A stretch of DNA of 64,000 bases from Endomychus coccineus (GCA_958510875.1 OY294068.1:13803282-13867281); one strand, 5' to 3'; positions 1 through 11,059 are shown, numbered from the stretch's first letter. The notes: generated by a model from the sequence alone, not told the origin. Translations and numbers: made by a program.

Positions 1-1440
1 AGGATTTTGAGTAGCCTTCATTTTATTCGTAACGACATCAACGTGTGGGAAACGGGTATCAAAATTTATCTTCAAAGCACTCAAAGCTTCGATTGCAAAG
101 TCGACGGGAAACTCAGTCTCAGTAGTATGGCTGAATATTTCACATGTTTTAAAATGTGTGAAACATTTTTTACGTAATTGTGATTGAAACCATATTATTT
201 TCTGCCGGAATGATTTGATATTAGTTTATAAATCAGAGAGAAGCTGGTTTTCTCCTTGCAAAGTCAAATTCATTTGGTTCATGTTTTGTCAAATCGACAT
301 GAATGTTAACTTCCGCAGCCATTCGCTATTTTGTAATTCGGTACGAGGGTGATGCTTTTCATTCAAAAAAAAATTTGATCATCGCTCGAAGCTCAAAAAA
401 GCACCCAAGGATTTTTCCGCAACTAAGCCAGCGTAGGGCAGTATGATATGGTAAGTTATTTTCTCCAATCTCTTCAATCAACTCGCGGAATTATCGGTGA
501 TTCAGTCCAGTGAATCTGATGAAATTAACAACTGATATGACTAGCGTTAGAACTTCAGACATATCCAAATACTTCTGGCACAAGGACTGTTGATGAATGA
601 TAAAATGTAAGACTAATGGTTTTGAACCACTATCATTTTCTACAGCCTTCGACACAGGAGCAGCCACTCCTCTATTTTTACCAGGCACGTTTTTGCCTCC
701 ATCAGTATAGTAATAGATTTCAAGTTTTTCCAGCGAAGGTTCTTTTTATTAACGGCATTCCCTTAAAAATATCTTCCTCAGTAGTCGTGCCGTGAATACT
801 ATCAATATCAAGAAGTTCTTCATACACTTCATACCTTTTATCTATTCCTCGAATAAAAATCAACTCCTGAGCAGTATTTGACACATCCGTTGACTCATCC
901 AAGGCCAGAAAAAAACACTCAAGATGTTAATTTTTGTGAGACAGTTGAGTAATATGTTTTCTATCCTCCGAGCCACGGTGTTTGCTGACAAACTGAGAGT
1001 TTTAAATAAATTTACCTTTTCAGAGCACATTTCTTCGGCTACTGCAATTACGCATTCTTTGATCATTTCTCCATCGGTGAATGGTTTTCCACGTTTCTCA
1101 ATTTCAAGAGCCACATGAAAGCTGGCATGAGTTGCACCCTCTTGTTCAGTATTGAGTTTCATAAACAAAGATTGCTGCGATTTAAATCTATGCTTAAAAG
1201 CTTAAAATTTTTCTGTCCGCAAACTTCCTGTATATTTTGAGTAATTTTGAAAATTTTTCGTTCCATAATGACGTTTGATGTTATATTCTTTGAGAACGCC
1301 TATGGTTTTATTGCAAATCAAACATAGTGCCTTTTTCTGGACTCAATTACGAAATATTGAACATTTCATTGATCTTTGAATGTTCTGCATTCACTGTCTA
1401 CTTTTCGCTTCTTGTAGATACTAGTAAATCACACACCAAA
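1..1440 (-). pseudogene. hAT transposase relic (GTF2IRD2/ZBED-like type), C-terminal end beyond window
   Basis: Read leftwards on the minus strand, the pieces form one decayed hAT transposase. Near 1400-1250 is a zinc-finger-like stretch with a CLIC motif. At 1168-900 is a segment with KRGKPFTDGEMIKECVIAVA and VNLFKTLSLSANTVARRIE, and at about 905-720 the MDESTDVS segment that precedes the first catalytic region. At 688-491 comes a segment containing KNRGVAAPVSK, and at 130-1 a C-terminal piece with FPVDFAIEALSALK. Frame changes and stops separate them, so no product is expected. The family assignment rests on recognised similarity to GTF2IRD2/SCAND3-like domesticated hAT proteins. I did not find the terminal repeats; the coding end lies outside the window. 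Confidence 0.75.
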
Positions 1441-2330
1441 ACAACAAGTCAGATCAAAATACTATTATGAAGATGTCTTTTAAACAAGCACAAACGTTTT
1501 TAGGAGTTACCCACTAATACTTTATTTCACAACAGACAATTTCAAATCTCAATTAGTCGAGTGACAAACCATTCCAAACAGTTTACAGTCACAAAATGTT
1601 ATGCAGACATTCAATCAAGCTGTAACAAATGGCTAGTGTGCAGATTCACTGAAGATTGGTTAATACAGAACTATTGTGGCTGGAATCCGATTTTCGAAAA
1701 AAGGAAAGTACCTAGGTACCTACTTCCCGTAAGTATGCTTAAGATGAATCATTTCATTCGCCAATTGTTCGATAACATCGTGATCGTATTTTTCTACGGA
1801 ACGTGCAGCAGAAGCACAGGCCCCTCAAAAAATCTGGCCCCGGGGGAGCCATAGCAAAAACGTACTCACATCTAACTTTCATTATTGTGAACAACTTTCA
1901 AGAATGCTCCAATATGTGGACAAGTTTCAAAGCGGAAGTTACCTATTATGTATTAGAAAGGTGTTTTTTATCGAAAATTAGGTGTTAAAAGACGTTTCAA
2001 AAATAGTAGATAATTAACGGTGTGAATGAAGTCTTGAAGAACGATGAGATAAATTAAGGGAACATTGTGGAGTACATCTTAACCAGCCTTGTTTATTATA
2101 TACAGGCTGTTCAGTGAAGAATGGGAAATACTTCAGGATTAGATTACCACTTGTATACGGAAATAAAATGATGTCAAGTCATTTCAGCACGATTTTCCTT
2201 CCAAGTTATTGGCCTGAGAATTTTTTTTATTTCTTATTTTCATGTAATTTATTTAGGGTAACTTCGTAACCAGTCGAATAGTTCGCAAAACAGTCGTGCT
2301 AGAACTGCTGTAGATATTTTCAGATATACG
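1441..2330. other. no recognisable gene
   Basis: AT-rich intergenic sequence. Short open frames here start at non-ATG codons and resemble nothing I know. A GC-rich patch near 1820-1852 is the only compositional oddity. Confidence 0.5.
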
Positions 2331-3065
2331 AGAGCCTGGTGAAAAGCCTCTGAGAAATTAAATAAGAAATGATTTATTTGTGGTCAAAACTTATTTTATT
2401 TCTCAACATAATCTCCTTGTAGCGCCCGATCCACTTCGTCCAAAGTTTTTCTAATTTTTCGATCCCTTACAAATAATACGATTTCGGCAATCCTTTAAAA
2501 TACGCGTTTGTTTCAGCGATGACCTCATCGTTGGAGCCAATTTTGTTTCCGCCGAGCCATTTCTTCAAGTTTGGAAATAGAAAAAAATTGCAGGGTGCCA
2601 AATCTGGAGAATATGGTGGTGGCGAACCAATTCGTAGAGAAATTTATGCAATTTTACCATTGCGACTGCGCCGGTGCGTTGTCCTGGTGGAAGAGCACTT
2701 CTTTCTTTTCGAAACAAGGCTGCTTTCACTTCAAATCGGCTTCGAATCGATCCCAACAGCTGTGCATAATATACACTGGTGATCGTTTTGCCCTTTTCAA
2801 GGTAATCGATATGGACGATACCGTGTACATCCAAAAAAAACTGTCGACATGACTTTGTTCGCCAATAAACCCACGTTGGCCTTTTTCGGCTTTGATTCGC
2901 CAGGGCAAGTTCACTGTTTCGACTGATTTTTTAGTCTCTGGTGTGTTGTATCGTCCACGGTTACGAAACGGAGCAAAAAGTCCATCTTATCGCGCTTGAA
3001 CATCGCCAAACTCTCCTTTGAAGTTGTCACACGGTCGCGCTTGTGGCAACATTATTGACAAGCTC
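2331..3065 (-). pseudogene. mariner transposase fragment (copy 1)
   Basis: The minus strand carries the C-terminal two thirds of a mariner (IS630-Tc1-mariner) transposase, in pieces around 2834-2565 and upstream to about 3060. Visible segments include DAHGIVHIDYLEKGKTITSV, LGSIRSRFEVKAALFRKE and KLHKFLYELVRHHHI, the region ahead of the third catalytic Asp. Frameshifts and the missing N-terminus mark it as dead. The 3' end near 2331-2400 matches the terminal part of the other mariner copies in this window (11.3, 20.6 and 62.2 kb), so all belong to one family. The right terminus has been lost. Confidence 0.85.
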
Positions 3066-3099
3066 GAGACCTGCGGAACTTCTTCCTGTCATGCTTCAT

Positions 3100-3200
3100 T
3101 TTTCTATCGGACAGGGAAGATGTGGAACTTTTTGCCTAGTGAGGTCTTTCCTCGTACCTCCAAACTTTCAAGAGAAATTCAAACAGAATTTTTATGATGA
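3100..3200 (+). pseudogene. LINE C-terminal tail fragment
   Basis: A short stretch encodes WNFLPSEVFP followed by a Lys/Phe-rich tail, like the C-terminus of many insect non-LTR reverse transcriptases (KLWNSLPSEVF-type). The same tail occurs at 8440-8650 (minus) and 22470-22625 (plus), so this is a dispersed, 5'-truncated LINE family. Confidence 0.5.
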
Positions 3201-3549
3201 ATCTCTCTAATGTATTTATAAAACAAAATAGTCGTAGGCTTGTGCCTAAATTATTATAAAACCTACCGAATCAGAAAAGATAAAAATATTCTTGTTAAAA
3301 TCTGTACCTCTCTCGTCGGGAACCTTATGGGTACTTTGTTCCTTTGATGGATTGTTCAGAAGAATGATTGATAAAAGGAAAGCTGAGTGAAGAAGTTATA
3401 AGTTTCGTAAACAGTTGGGATAATTTAAAAAGACAATTACGGAGGAACATGAACAATACTATGAAGTTAAAATGACAATGAACAAGACGAAGAGACAATT
3501 AATAGTATCATGGCATTGCCCATCAACACAACAAATCATTGATGAACAA

Positions 3550-5165
3550 ATTAATAATCTAAGAAAAACATCGAATTCAACCGAAAACGCACCAACCAAG
3601 TGACCCAAAGAAGTTCGAGTCATTCACCCATATTCCTATCTCAGCAAAAAACTAACTAATACATTCAAGAGAGTTAATGTTAAACCTGCATTTCAATGCG
3701 AATTTAATTTAAAACACTTGCTCCATAACACTCCGTAATATTTTCAGCTCTTGAAATCAGGTATTTATAAAATCCAGTGCAATGATTGAACTAGATGTTA
3801 TGTTGGCTAAACAACAACATTTTCATCGTGTTCGTATTAATGTCATTGATAAGTCCGTCGTAGCAAACCATGTCTTACAAACTGGTCATATAATTACAAA
3901 ATTGGGTCTTTCTCTTTAAATTATAGCGACCAAACTTTTAGGGCCGTTGATAACTGTGGGGTAGGACCTCGGTCCCCCCCGGCCTGCCCGTCCAGTGGAC
4001 TCTAGACCTGTTTGTGACTTGCCCTCCCCTAACATAAACAGCACGCTACTGCCCGACAGAGACCAACGCCTTAATTGGAGAGGAGACGGTCTTTTGAACC
4101 GTCTGGGCCCCTCTCCCCCTGTCTACTCGTGTTAGTGTTATAATTTATAACAGCTCCCGTTTGACGAGTCGCCGTCGACCTCTTATCATCGGTCTTCCAC
4201 ATTTGTTGCCCTGGCCGCGAATCAATTGCCCAGAAATCTGGGATAAGAAGCACAGACACCGTACTTTAGGAGTAAAGCCATGTGGTGCAGCATAATACCC
4301 ACGCAGAGGCAGCTTTTTCGCCCCCGGCGGGACTACTTTAGGCGGTCCCATCTCAGGCATACCTAGGACCCTGTCCCGTGCATACCCAAGATGGAGCTTG
4401 CTTGCTAGACTCATATACTGCCCCTTCTGGGCTATGGTCAATTCCACCTCCTCGTAATTACCTTTTTCACCAGTAACGCTACGAGTAAACGTTCGGCTTT
4501 CGTTCAAATAGCCTACCGCATATGCCACCACGACCGTGAATCCGTTCCGACCAGCCATCTGGGATAAGAAGGCACTGCGCCGTGGTTTTTATGGGTAAAC
4601 GACATGTGGTGCACCGTTTACCTGGCGTTTCGCAGCGGTACCTTTTTTCGCCCCTGCTCAGGCAGGCCAAGGTTACTTTAAGCGAGAACCTGCGTTACCT
4701 ATGGTGGAACAGGCACGGTACTTGCAAACTTTTCCCCGTGACTCATGAGAAATAGCCCCACTCGCCTGCTCGTCTTAGCCTAAGCTATGTTTACGAACCA
4801 TCGCCGGCCTCGTTCAAGTTTGGCCTTCCGCATGTGTCTACCACGTCCGTGAATCCGTTCCGACCAGCATCCCTGGGATAAGAAGGCATGGGGTCGTGGT
4901 TTTAGAGGTGAAAATGCATGCGGTGCCCAGTTCACCGGATCTTTTGCAGTGGCAGCGTTAGTTTGGCCCCGAAGGGTTACTTGTCTCGAGAACCGCGAAG
5001 AGGTGTTGCTTGCTGAATCTACCGCCAGTTTCTCTCCGGCCTAGTAGATTCTCTCCCGAGAAACTTTTAGGGCCATAGAAATGTATAAACATAGAGATCA
5101 TTTATTGAATTTTGATTTATCTCGTACCCAAAACAATTTATTATTACAAGTAGGTACTCCGCTAT
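3550..5165 (+). pseudogene. Penelope-like element GIY-YIG endonuclease relic, split by an insertion
   Basis: Plus-strand translation from about 3617 gives a degenerate Penelope-like linker (HPYSYLSKKL...FKRVNVKPAFQC), then a GIY-YIG endonuclease start at about 3765 (SGIYKIQCND, followed by CYVG). Stops and frame changes follow. The reading is interrupted at 3945 by a GC-rich insert and resumes at 5061-5165 with an Ile-Glu-Met-Tyr-Lys-His run of the kind found near the C-terminus of these proteins. The join rests on a perfect 14-bp duplication at 3932-3945 and 5061-5074. Family knowledge: Penelope-like elements combine a reverse transcriptase with a C-terminal GIY-YIG nuclease; only the nuclease end remains here. 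Confidence 0.65.
3946..5060. mobile_element. GC-rich insert with internal tandem repeats and 14-bp target duplication
   Basis: A 1115-bp segment, far more GC-rich than its surroundings, sits between perfect 14-bp direct repeats (AAACTTTTAGGGCC at 3932-3945 and 5061-5074). Inside, a unit of about 315-320 bp is repeated: the motif CTGGGATAAGAAG recurs near 4237, 4558 and 4872, preceded in the later units by a GTGAATCCGTTCCGACCAGC-type stretch. The minus strand has an open frame of 137 codons at 4558-4145 that spans one repeat junction; I do not recognise its product. The target-duplication length fits LINE-type or Penelope-type insertion. The tandem units could be a repeated 5' UTR, but no poly(A) tail is seen, so the class is uncertain. 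Confidence 0.6.
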
Positions 5166-5458
5166 CTCAGGTTGATTTTAGAAACACGTATTTTAAGTGT
5201 TATTTGTATACTAATAGCATATCGATTACCTGGAATATTTGATGTTTATTTTCAGCCAAGTACACCTTCATTCTTTAGAACTAATACGATTAATGTATTG
5301 TATTACTTTGCCTTCCACACCTTATAATTATTTTATAATAAATAATAAATATAATGGGGTAGGTATCCCGAAAGTGTCCAGAACGTCCTACAATACAGTG
5401 CCGATTGACTGGTGCCAGTCCGCCCCTTCATGTGAATATCTTATTTTAATTTACTATG
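5166..5458. other. no recognisable gene
   Basis: AT-rich spacer between the Penelope-like relic and the MITE; nothing assignable. Confidence 0.5.
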
Positions 5459-5990
5459 CAGGGCCGGATTTAAGGTGGTGAAGGCCCCTGGGCCAAAGTT
5501 TGGTGGGGGCCCCTATATGTCAGAGGCTAACATTTTTTTTAATTCAGTATACACCGACTGTATACTGAATGCAATATTAATGCATTTTAAAATGTTCTTG
5601 TAATAAAAAATCTGGACAATATATATTATTTAATGTAGGTACATAAATATCAATAACTTTACACGGGTATTTTTCGAGTTTTCCTCGCCGCGAAATCGTC
5701 GATGACATGTCAAAATTCAAGGATCTCAAAATATTCTTATTATGTTGTGTTTTAGAGGAATGTGATATTAAAAATAGATTTTTAATAGCAAAAAGTGACG
5801 CAAATGACGATATTATTCATTATTGATTACCAATATTCACATCAATGCTATTGATAATCATACTATTGATTACTATATTAAATAATTGTCATATGATTTC
5901 TGTAATAAGTAAATTTTTTTTTCTTCACTTGACCTTTGGTGGGGGCCTCTAGGTGATGAAGGCCTCTGGGCCATGATCCATCCGGCCCTG
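5459..5990. mobile_element. non-autonomous hAT-type MITE
   Basis: A 532-bp element starts with CAGGGCCGGATT and ends with the inverted form ATCCGGCCCTG. The subterminal regions are also inverted (GGCCCCTGGGCC-like patches on both sides). The 8-bp flanks are TTACTATG on the left and TTACTACG on the right, a one-mismatch duplication of the length typical of hAT insertion. The interior is AT-rich with no coding capacity. Confidence 0.8.
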
Positions 5991-6353
5991 TTACTACGTG
6001 CATAATAATAGTAATATAAGAAAAAATCACATAATGTTTAGAAACCGTCTTATCTCTGGAGTTCCGAAAAAAAATCGTTGTATTCATATAATTTGAATAA
6101 TCTCGTAAGGTCAATTCGTGTTAATAACCTATTTTGAGAAGTTGGCAAATAATGTGGTGTAATTGAAAACGATTTTTGAAAATTCACATTTTGCAATACA
6201 TAAATTAACTTAATCGGTCATGAATTAAATTTTATTGTTCGTCATTTCGCCAATTTAGAATTCTAAATCGGAGTAGGTACAATAAAAACTACTCTTTTTC
6301 AGTTTAATTGATATTGTCATCAGATTTGAAACCAGTTGTAATTACAAAGTAGG
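5991..6353. other. upstream region of the homeobox gene
   Basis: AT-rich sequence between the MITE and the CCAAT palindrome upstream of exon 1. No gene or repeat is recognised. It may contain 5' regulatory sequence, but nothing here proves it. Confidence 0.35.
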
Positions 6354-6376
6354 GATTGGTCGTATACGAACCAATC
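6354..6376. promoter_or_regulatory. inverted CCAAT-box palindrome upstream of exon 1
   Basis: A 23-nt near-perfect palindrome with ATTGG on one side and CCAAT on the other, about 255 bp before the proposed start codon of the homeobox gene. Divergent CCAAT boxes are NF-Y-type sites; use as a promoter element is inferred from position only. Confidence 0.35.
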
Positions 6377-6631
6377 TGTTTCGAAGGGCGTTCCTCTTCG
6401 CCTCTCCTCCCAGAATTACTTATCCTTTCCATTACTACAGAATATTGTTAGTCACAGTCGCATGCCCATCCTAACTTTTTATTCACTTATGAACAAGTTT
6501 TAAAATCAAACGATCCGTGAAATGTATCGGTGTGGCGTGAATTATGCTCTTTTGGGATTGAATCGTTAGTGAAATGGTGCGGATTTCGTGAATAATAACT
6601 ATTATTGCCTCTATCATTATTTAATGTGACA

Positions 6632-6902
6632 ATGGATTTGGAAAATAGTGTCAAAACGGACAGTGTGATGAGTTGTGAACAGTTGCAATTGACCGCTTCT
6701 AATACCAAACCAGTTCCTAGGCCCTTTTCGATCGAGGCCCTAATGAGCGATTGCGGGCCTAAGAAAACCAATACAACATGGAACATGTCCCCACAACATT
6801 ATCAGCATTTTCACCATCAAATCGGTAGGGATACAGACTCCGAAGAAGGAAGTCTGGACATGGAATTTGCCCAAGATTTGTCAAGGCGCTGCACTAAGGA
6901 CG
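6632..6902 (+). CDS. unpg: Gbx/unplugged homeobox protein, exon 1 (N-terminal)
   Basis: ATG at 6632 has a good context (ACAATGG); the frame upstream has no better start. The 90 encoded residues include an eh1-like repression motif, PFSIEALM (residues 31-38), of the kind that recruits Groucho-type corepressors in Gbx and other homeodomain proteins. Then follow a His-rich patch and an acidic stretch (DTDSEEGSLDMEFAQDL). The frame closes at 6908, so a splice donor must lie before it. Donor GTTGGT at 6903 gives phase 1 and joins in frame to the acceptor before 17955. The stronger-looking GTAATT at 6907 would need the alternative acceptor near 17913. The link to the homeodomain exon 11 kb away is inferred from strand, phase and the eh1 motif. 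Further small exons cannot be excluded. Confidence 0.65.
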
Positions 6903-7331
6903 GTTGGTAATTTTTTTCAAATTTATGTTATTGTCCAGAGCATGAGCAAAGTCTTCCATTTTCCCACAAATCTTGTCAAAATTCAATTACTTACTCAATT
7001 ATTGGCATACTGGTATGCCCAAAAGCAGCGGTTCAAACATCCAAGTTGTCCGTTACTTTGAAGTGAATATCTTCTACCTACCAACAATCTCACTGAGAGA
7101 AGAAAGTTTGAAATATGTCTGTTAGCGAAAAAAAAGAATAAAAGTAATCTTGGAATTCTTCATTCAAATGGTAGTTGAAGATAATCTTAAATCAAGTTTA
7201 AGGTTTCTTTGTCTTATTGGGCACAATTTCTTGTAAGTACGTTTAGAGATATAGAATTAAATTTTTTGAATTATGAAGATAACTTAGATAATTTAACATA
7301 GGATTATGAAGATGAATAAACATAAAACATT

Positions 7332-7406
7332 GAACCATAGGCGGGATTCGAACCCACAGTCCTGAATGTCTAGCCCAGTGTGCTTACCAATTACACCACT
7401 TTGGTC
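7332..7406 (-). pseudogene. tRNA-like sequence (copy A)
   Basis: A 75-nt minus-strand segment can be folded as a tRNA: acceptor GACCAAA pairing imperfectly with TATGGTT, a D-arm with GTGTAATTGGTAAGCAC, an anticodon arm with loop CTAGACA (anticodon would be AGA), and a T-arm with GTGGGTTCGAATCCCGC. There is no long variable arm, which is wrong for tRNA-Ser. Copies B and C are similar, so this is more likely a SINE-like or pseudogene head than a functional tRNA. Confidence 0.55.
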
Positions 7407-7657
7407 CCGTCTGAGTCTTATATTTTTGTAAATATGTAAATATAAACCTCTGAAAGGATAGTAGATCATTGATGAACACAATGGGATTCGATGCTTGGTT
7501 ATAGATCAACTATTCAGGCACATTCATCTAAAGTTCAATCGTTTTGTATTGAGGAGTGTGGGTTATGATGAGTAATACTATGATTGACAATTACTCTGAC
7601 AGTGCTCATTCAATGACAGCATCCCGGTTCTTATATATTTCAATAGGTTTATATTTA

Positions 7658-7735
7658 CAAGTGGTGTAATAGGTAAACACTCTGGACTAAACATCCAAGA
7701 ATGTGGAATCGAATACTGCCTGTAGTTCAATGTTT
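7658..7735 (+). pseudogene. tRNA-like sequence (copy B, degenerate)
   Basis: Same module as copies A and C, but the 5' acceptor is missing and the T-arm has drifted (GTGGAATCGAATACTGC). The anticodon-loop position reads CTAAACA. Downstream about 130 bp still matches the tail of copy A. Confidence 0.5.
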
Positions 7736-8131
7736 TACTTTTATTCATCTTTATAATCCTATGTTAAATTATCTAAGTTATCTTCATAACTCAGAAAATT
7801 TCATTCTATATCTCCTAATGTATACTTACAGGAAATTGTGGACAATAAGGCAAGGAAACCTTAAACTTGTTTATACTTACCCAGAACTTTTCTCACTCAG
7901 TTCTATTAAAATATATACGAAACGGGATGTTGTCATTGAATGAGTACTATCAGAATAATTGCCAACCATAGCAATTCTCATGGATAACAGTCCTCAATTC
8001 AAAACAATTGAACTTTAGATGAATGTGCGTGAATAGTTAATCTATAGCGGAGCATCAAATCGCATTGTGTTCATCAATGATCTGCTATCCTTTCAGAGGT
8101 TTATATTTACAAAAATATACGACTCTGACGA

Positions 8132-8206
8132 GACCAAAGTGGTGTAATTGGTAAGCACTCTGTACTAGATATCCAGGAATGTGGGTTCGAATCCCATCTA
8201 TGGTTC
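8132..8206 (+). pseudogene. tRNA-like sequence (copy C)
   Basis: 75 nt with GACCAAA acceptor, GTGTAATTGGTAAGCAC D-arm, anticodon loop CTAGATA, and a well-formed T-arm GTGGGTTCGAATCCCAT. The acceptor stem has a mismatch and the anticodon stem is imperfect. Best read as a tRNA-derived repeat; a structure search would decide whether any copy scores as a real tRNA. Confidence 0.55.
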
Positions 8207-8439
8207 AATGTATATAAGTATATATATGAGATCGTGATTGGATATGTAAAAACCAATAGCAGTATAATCCCTATCGCAATAAAATAGAATAAGTAAAATT
8301 ATACAACATCAATGGATTTCGTCGTTATTCCATGAAATTCCATATCAAAAATATGATGATGGGTGATAACAAGTGGTGACAGGTGAACATAGAACTTCTG
8401 CCTGAAGGAGCCCTAATGCGTGGCGGAACAGTTGTCATC

Positions 8440-8650
8440 TCTTTTTTCTCTATACACGGACTACACGGGAAGAAAACCTATAATGTTCGAAGAACATCGT
8501 ATGAGCCAGCGGTGGAATGTAATTTTTCTTGACGGTTTGGAGGTTATAGGCATAAGGAAAGACCTCATTAGGCAAAGAATTCCACAACTTTGCCATTCGA
8601 TAGAAATATGTAGTAACATGCCCACTTTTTCAAATGTGGCTTCACGAAGA
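8440..8650 (-). pseudogene. LINE C-terminal tail fragment
   Basis: On the minus strand this encodes KLWNSLPNEVFPYAYNLQ and a basic tail, the same LINE C-terminus as at 3.1 and 22.5 kb. Only this 3' end is present, so it is a dead 5'-truncated insertion inside the homeobox-gene intron. Confidence 0.6.
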
Positions 8651-8954
8651 ACCAATATGTAGTGATAATGATGTCTTGTAAATAACATTATGTTACAAGA
8701 AACGGCATAATGTGGAATTCAAGGCCACATAAAATGAATATTAAGATACATAATGCGAAATCAAGAGCAATAGTGTGCTCACCATTTATTATCCGTCGTT
8801 GAACTTCAGTGATCTATAAATGAGAACTAATCACCCTTATCCACTAAAAATACTATTAAAGTACTGAGAACCTTTCGGCTACCAAGTAGCCATCTTTAGA
8901 ATAAACTATATTATGAATCAAAATGTGCCTGTTTGAATACTATTTGGGGATAAT

Positions 8955-9095
8955 AATGCACATGTCCTGGCAAATCGATGCCGATAAAGGCCAAAGATAG
9001 TTTATCGGCCAACAAAGTCATGGCAACTGTTTTTTGGGATGCTCATAACAATTACCTTGAAAAGGGCAAAATGATCACAGGCATTGCGATGATAT
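8955..9095 (+). mobile_element. short mariner fragment
   Basis: About 140 bp match the middle of the mariner family: the coding stretch around LSANKVMATVFWDAHN and YLEKGKMITGIA, in decayed form. No ends are present. Confidence 0.7.
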
Positions 9096-9123
9096 CTGTG
9101 TGTGCATGCATATATGCTTATTA

Positions 9124-11059
9124 GACTGTGCCAAAAAAAATTGGTATTTTTTTATTTCGCTCTTCTTCGAGTATATCATTACCCGTTCAAATTCATTGGG
9201 GGTCCCTCAAATTTGAAACAAATCGGCTAATATTTAGAGGTGCATCAAAACCCAAAACGTGTTTTTTGAAGTTTTTCCTCAATTTTTGAGAGGTTTCATA
9301 ACACTGTTCTACAATAACGAGGTCTTTGAAACTTGAGAGACATTATTACAATCAAACACAAAGTATTCAATGCATTTAAGTAGCCACATCCACTTTCCCA
9401 CAGATATATTGGCGAAAAGAACCATTTTTTTAAGGCCTAAAAAATGTAATTTCAACTTTCAACCTAGATAACTTCATATTTTTAGGTTCGTGATCCATCA
9501 TATGCTCTTTTAACGTAGTCTAGTATCATGTAGCATTAATTGAATTGATAATTTCAGAGAAAATCGCCCATCAGTTATGATAATCTACACTCGAGTGAAA
9601 AAACGCACCACTTGAAAATGCACCAAAAATGGCAACAATTCAGAATGCTATAACTCGGTTACGTTTAGTCGAAAATAGATGAATCCTTGAGTTCTAAAAA
9701 GGTTTGAATCATCCCTTCAATGTGATGCTACGTAATGTGATACCAAATCCATTCCACCCCCTCCCACCCCGATAAGAAAAATTTGTTCCTGGTGTCAAAA
9801 AATGTCCCACTTTGACAGCTCGTAGCCGGTTAAAAGGTTATTATTAAATCCAAATTCTGACACCGAATTAGAGATGTGGAGAACGCGTTGTATCGATGAA
9901 CTATTCTCTCAGCATACACGTAACTTGTTGAAAAGATTTTACGTGAACTGCGTATTTTTATATGAAGATCCATCTGCGTGGAAAAGCAACGAGTCTTATA
10001 AAGGAACGAAAGAAAAATTCTAATTTTTGCGCGTTACGAATGACACCGCAGAAAGAGGTATAGCGTTAATTACAAAATATAATTCCGAATTGAAGAAGAA
10101 CGAAGAGCAAAAGCAGTACCGGTTGAAAGTTGTCGAGGAGCACAGGCGGCGAATTCCAAGCGTTGCGAAAAAAGCCTTACTGTGATGTATGATTACAAAT
10201 TATTAAATGATTGTTAAAAATATTTGATTGCAAATACTAGAATATACTCTGTACTCAACCTATTCTATTAATTATATGACTCGTCGATTAATTTTATAAA
10301 GATTCATTGATTGAGGTACAAAATTGGCAATGTTGTGGCCAAAAAAAACGGAAAATGGTACTTTTTTTGTAAAATTCATAACTTCCCGCCAAATCGTCGA
10401 AGAAACTCGAATTCCTAAGGAACTCAAAGAAAAATGATTGAAATTTATTGACCTGTTGTCTGATTGAGTTCATGATTTTTTCGGCTCAGCCTACGAGCTG
10501 TCAAATTGGGAAAATTTTTGACACCAGGAACATATTTTTCTTAGCGGGGAGGGAGGGGGTGGAATGGATTTGGTATCACATTAACTAGCATCACAGTAAA
10601 GGGAAGGTTCAGAACTTACAATAGAATATTCTATTCTATTCTAATTAATGCTACGTGATACTAGACTACGTTGAAAGAGCATATGACGCATCACGAACCT
10701 AAAAATATGAAGTTATTCAAGTTGAAAGTTGAAATTACAGTTTTTAGGAATTAAAAAAATGGTTCTTTTCGTTAACATATCTGTCGGAAAAAGGATGTGG
10801 CAACTGAAATGGATTAAATTCTTTACGTTTGAATGTAATAATGTGTAAACAAGTGTCAAACATCCCGTTATTGTAGAACAGTGTTAAGAAACCTCTCAAA
10901 AATTGAGGAAAAACTTCAAAAAACACGTTTCGGGCTTGATGCACATCTAAATATTAACCGATTTGTTTCAAATTTGGGGGACCTGAATGAATTTGAATGG
11001 GGAATGATATATTCGAAGGAGAGAGAAATAAAAATATATTAATTTTTTTTGGCACAGCC
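9124..11059. mobile_element. DNA transposon with very long terminal inverted repeats
   Basis: The left arm (9124 to about 9830) and the right arm (about 10485 to 11059, reversed) match over most of their length. They begin GACTGTGCCAAAAAAAATT on the left and GGCTGTGCCAAAAAAAATT on the right (reverse strand). The flanks are TA on both sides, suggesting a TA target. The left arm has an extra block near 9555-9720 with no partner. The centre holds a coding relic at 9950-10186. No DDE transposase is visible, so the class is unresolved; a foldback-like or internally deleted element is likely. Confidence 0.7.
9950..10186 (+). pseudogene. coding relic with NDTAERGIALI motif
   Basis: In frame from about 9953 the sequence reads through one stop and encodes NDTAERGIALITKYNSELKK, then a short EEQKQYRL segment and a basic end with HRRRIP, closing at a stop near 10186. 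I recognise the NDxAERG...EEQ.Q...VV..HR pattern as recurrent in uncharacterised, probably transposon-borne, arthropod proteins, but know no function. It lies between the inverted arms of the host element, so it is probably the C-terminus of that element's own protein. Confidence 0.45.

Larger units (their letters stand above)
7140..8215. repeat. inverted duplication carrying tRNA-like modules
   Basis: The stretch 7140-7640 (tRNA-like module on minus strand plus adjoining unique sequence) is matched in reverse by 7910-8215. A further partial copy of the tRNA-like module with its downstream tail (7640-7890, plus strand) lies between the two arms. Matching segments include the CACATTCATCTAAAGTTCAA blocks at about 7519 and 8030 (reverse). 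Similarity is high but not perfect. The arrangement suggests a tRNA-derived repeat duplicated in inverted orientation. Confidence 0.7.

Noticed and set aside
4145..4558. 137-codon frame as a real protein gene
   Set aside because: It crosses a tandem repeat unit in GC-rich DNA, matches no family I know, and has no splice or promoter support; left as part of the insert.
7332..7406. Functional tRNA-Ser(AGA)
   Set aside because: No long variable arm, imperfect acceptor and anticodon stems, and repeated with flanks; more likely a tRNA-derived repeat.
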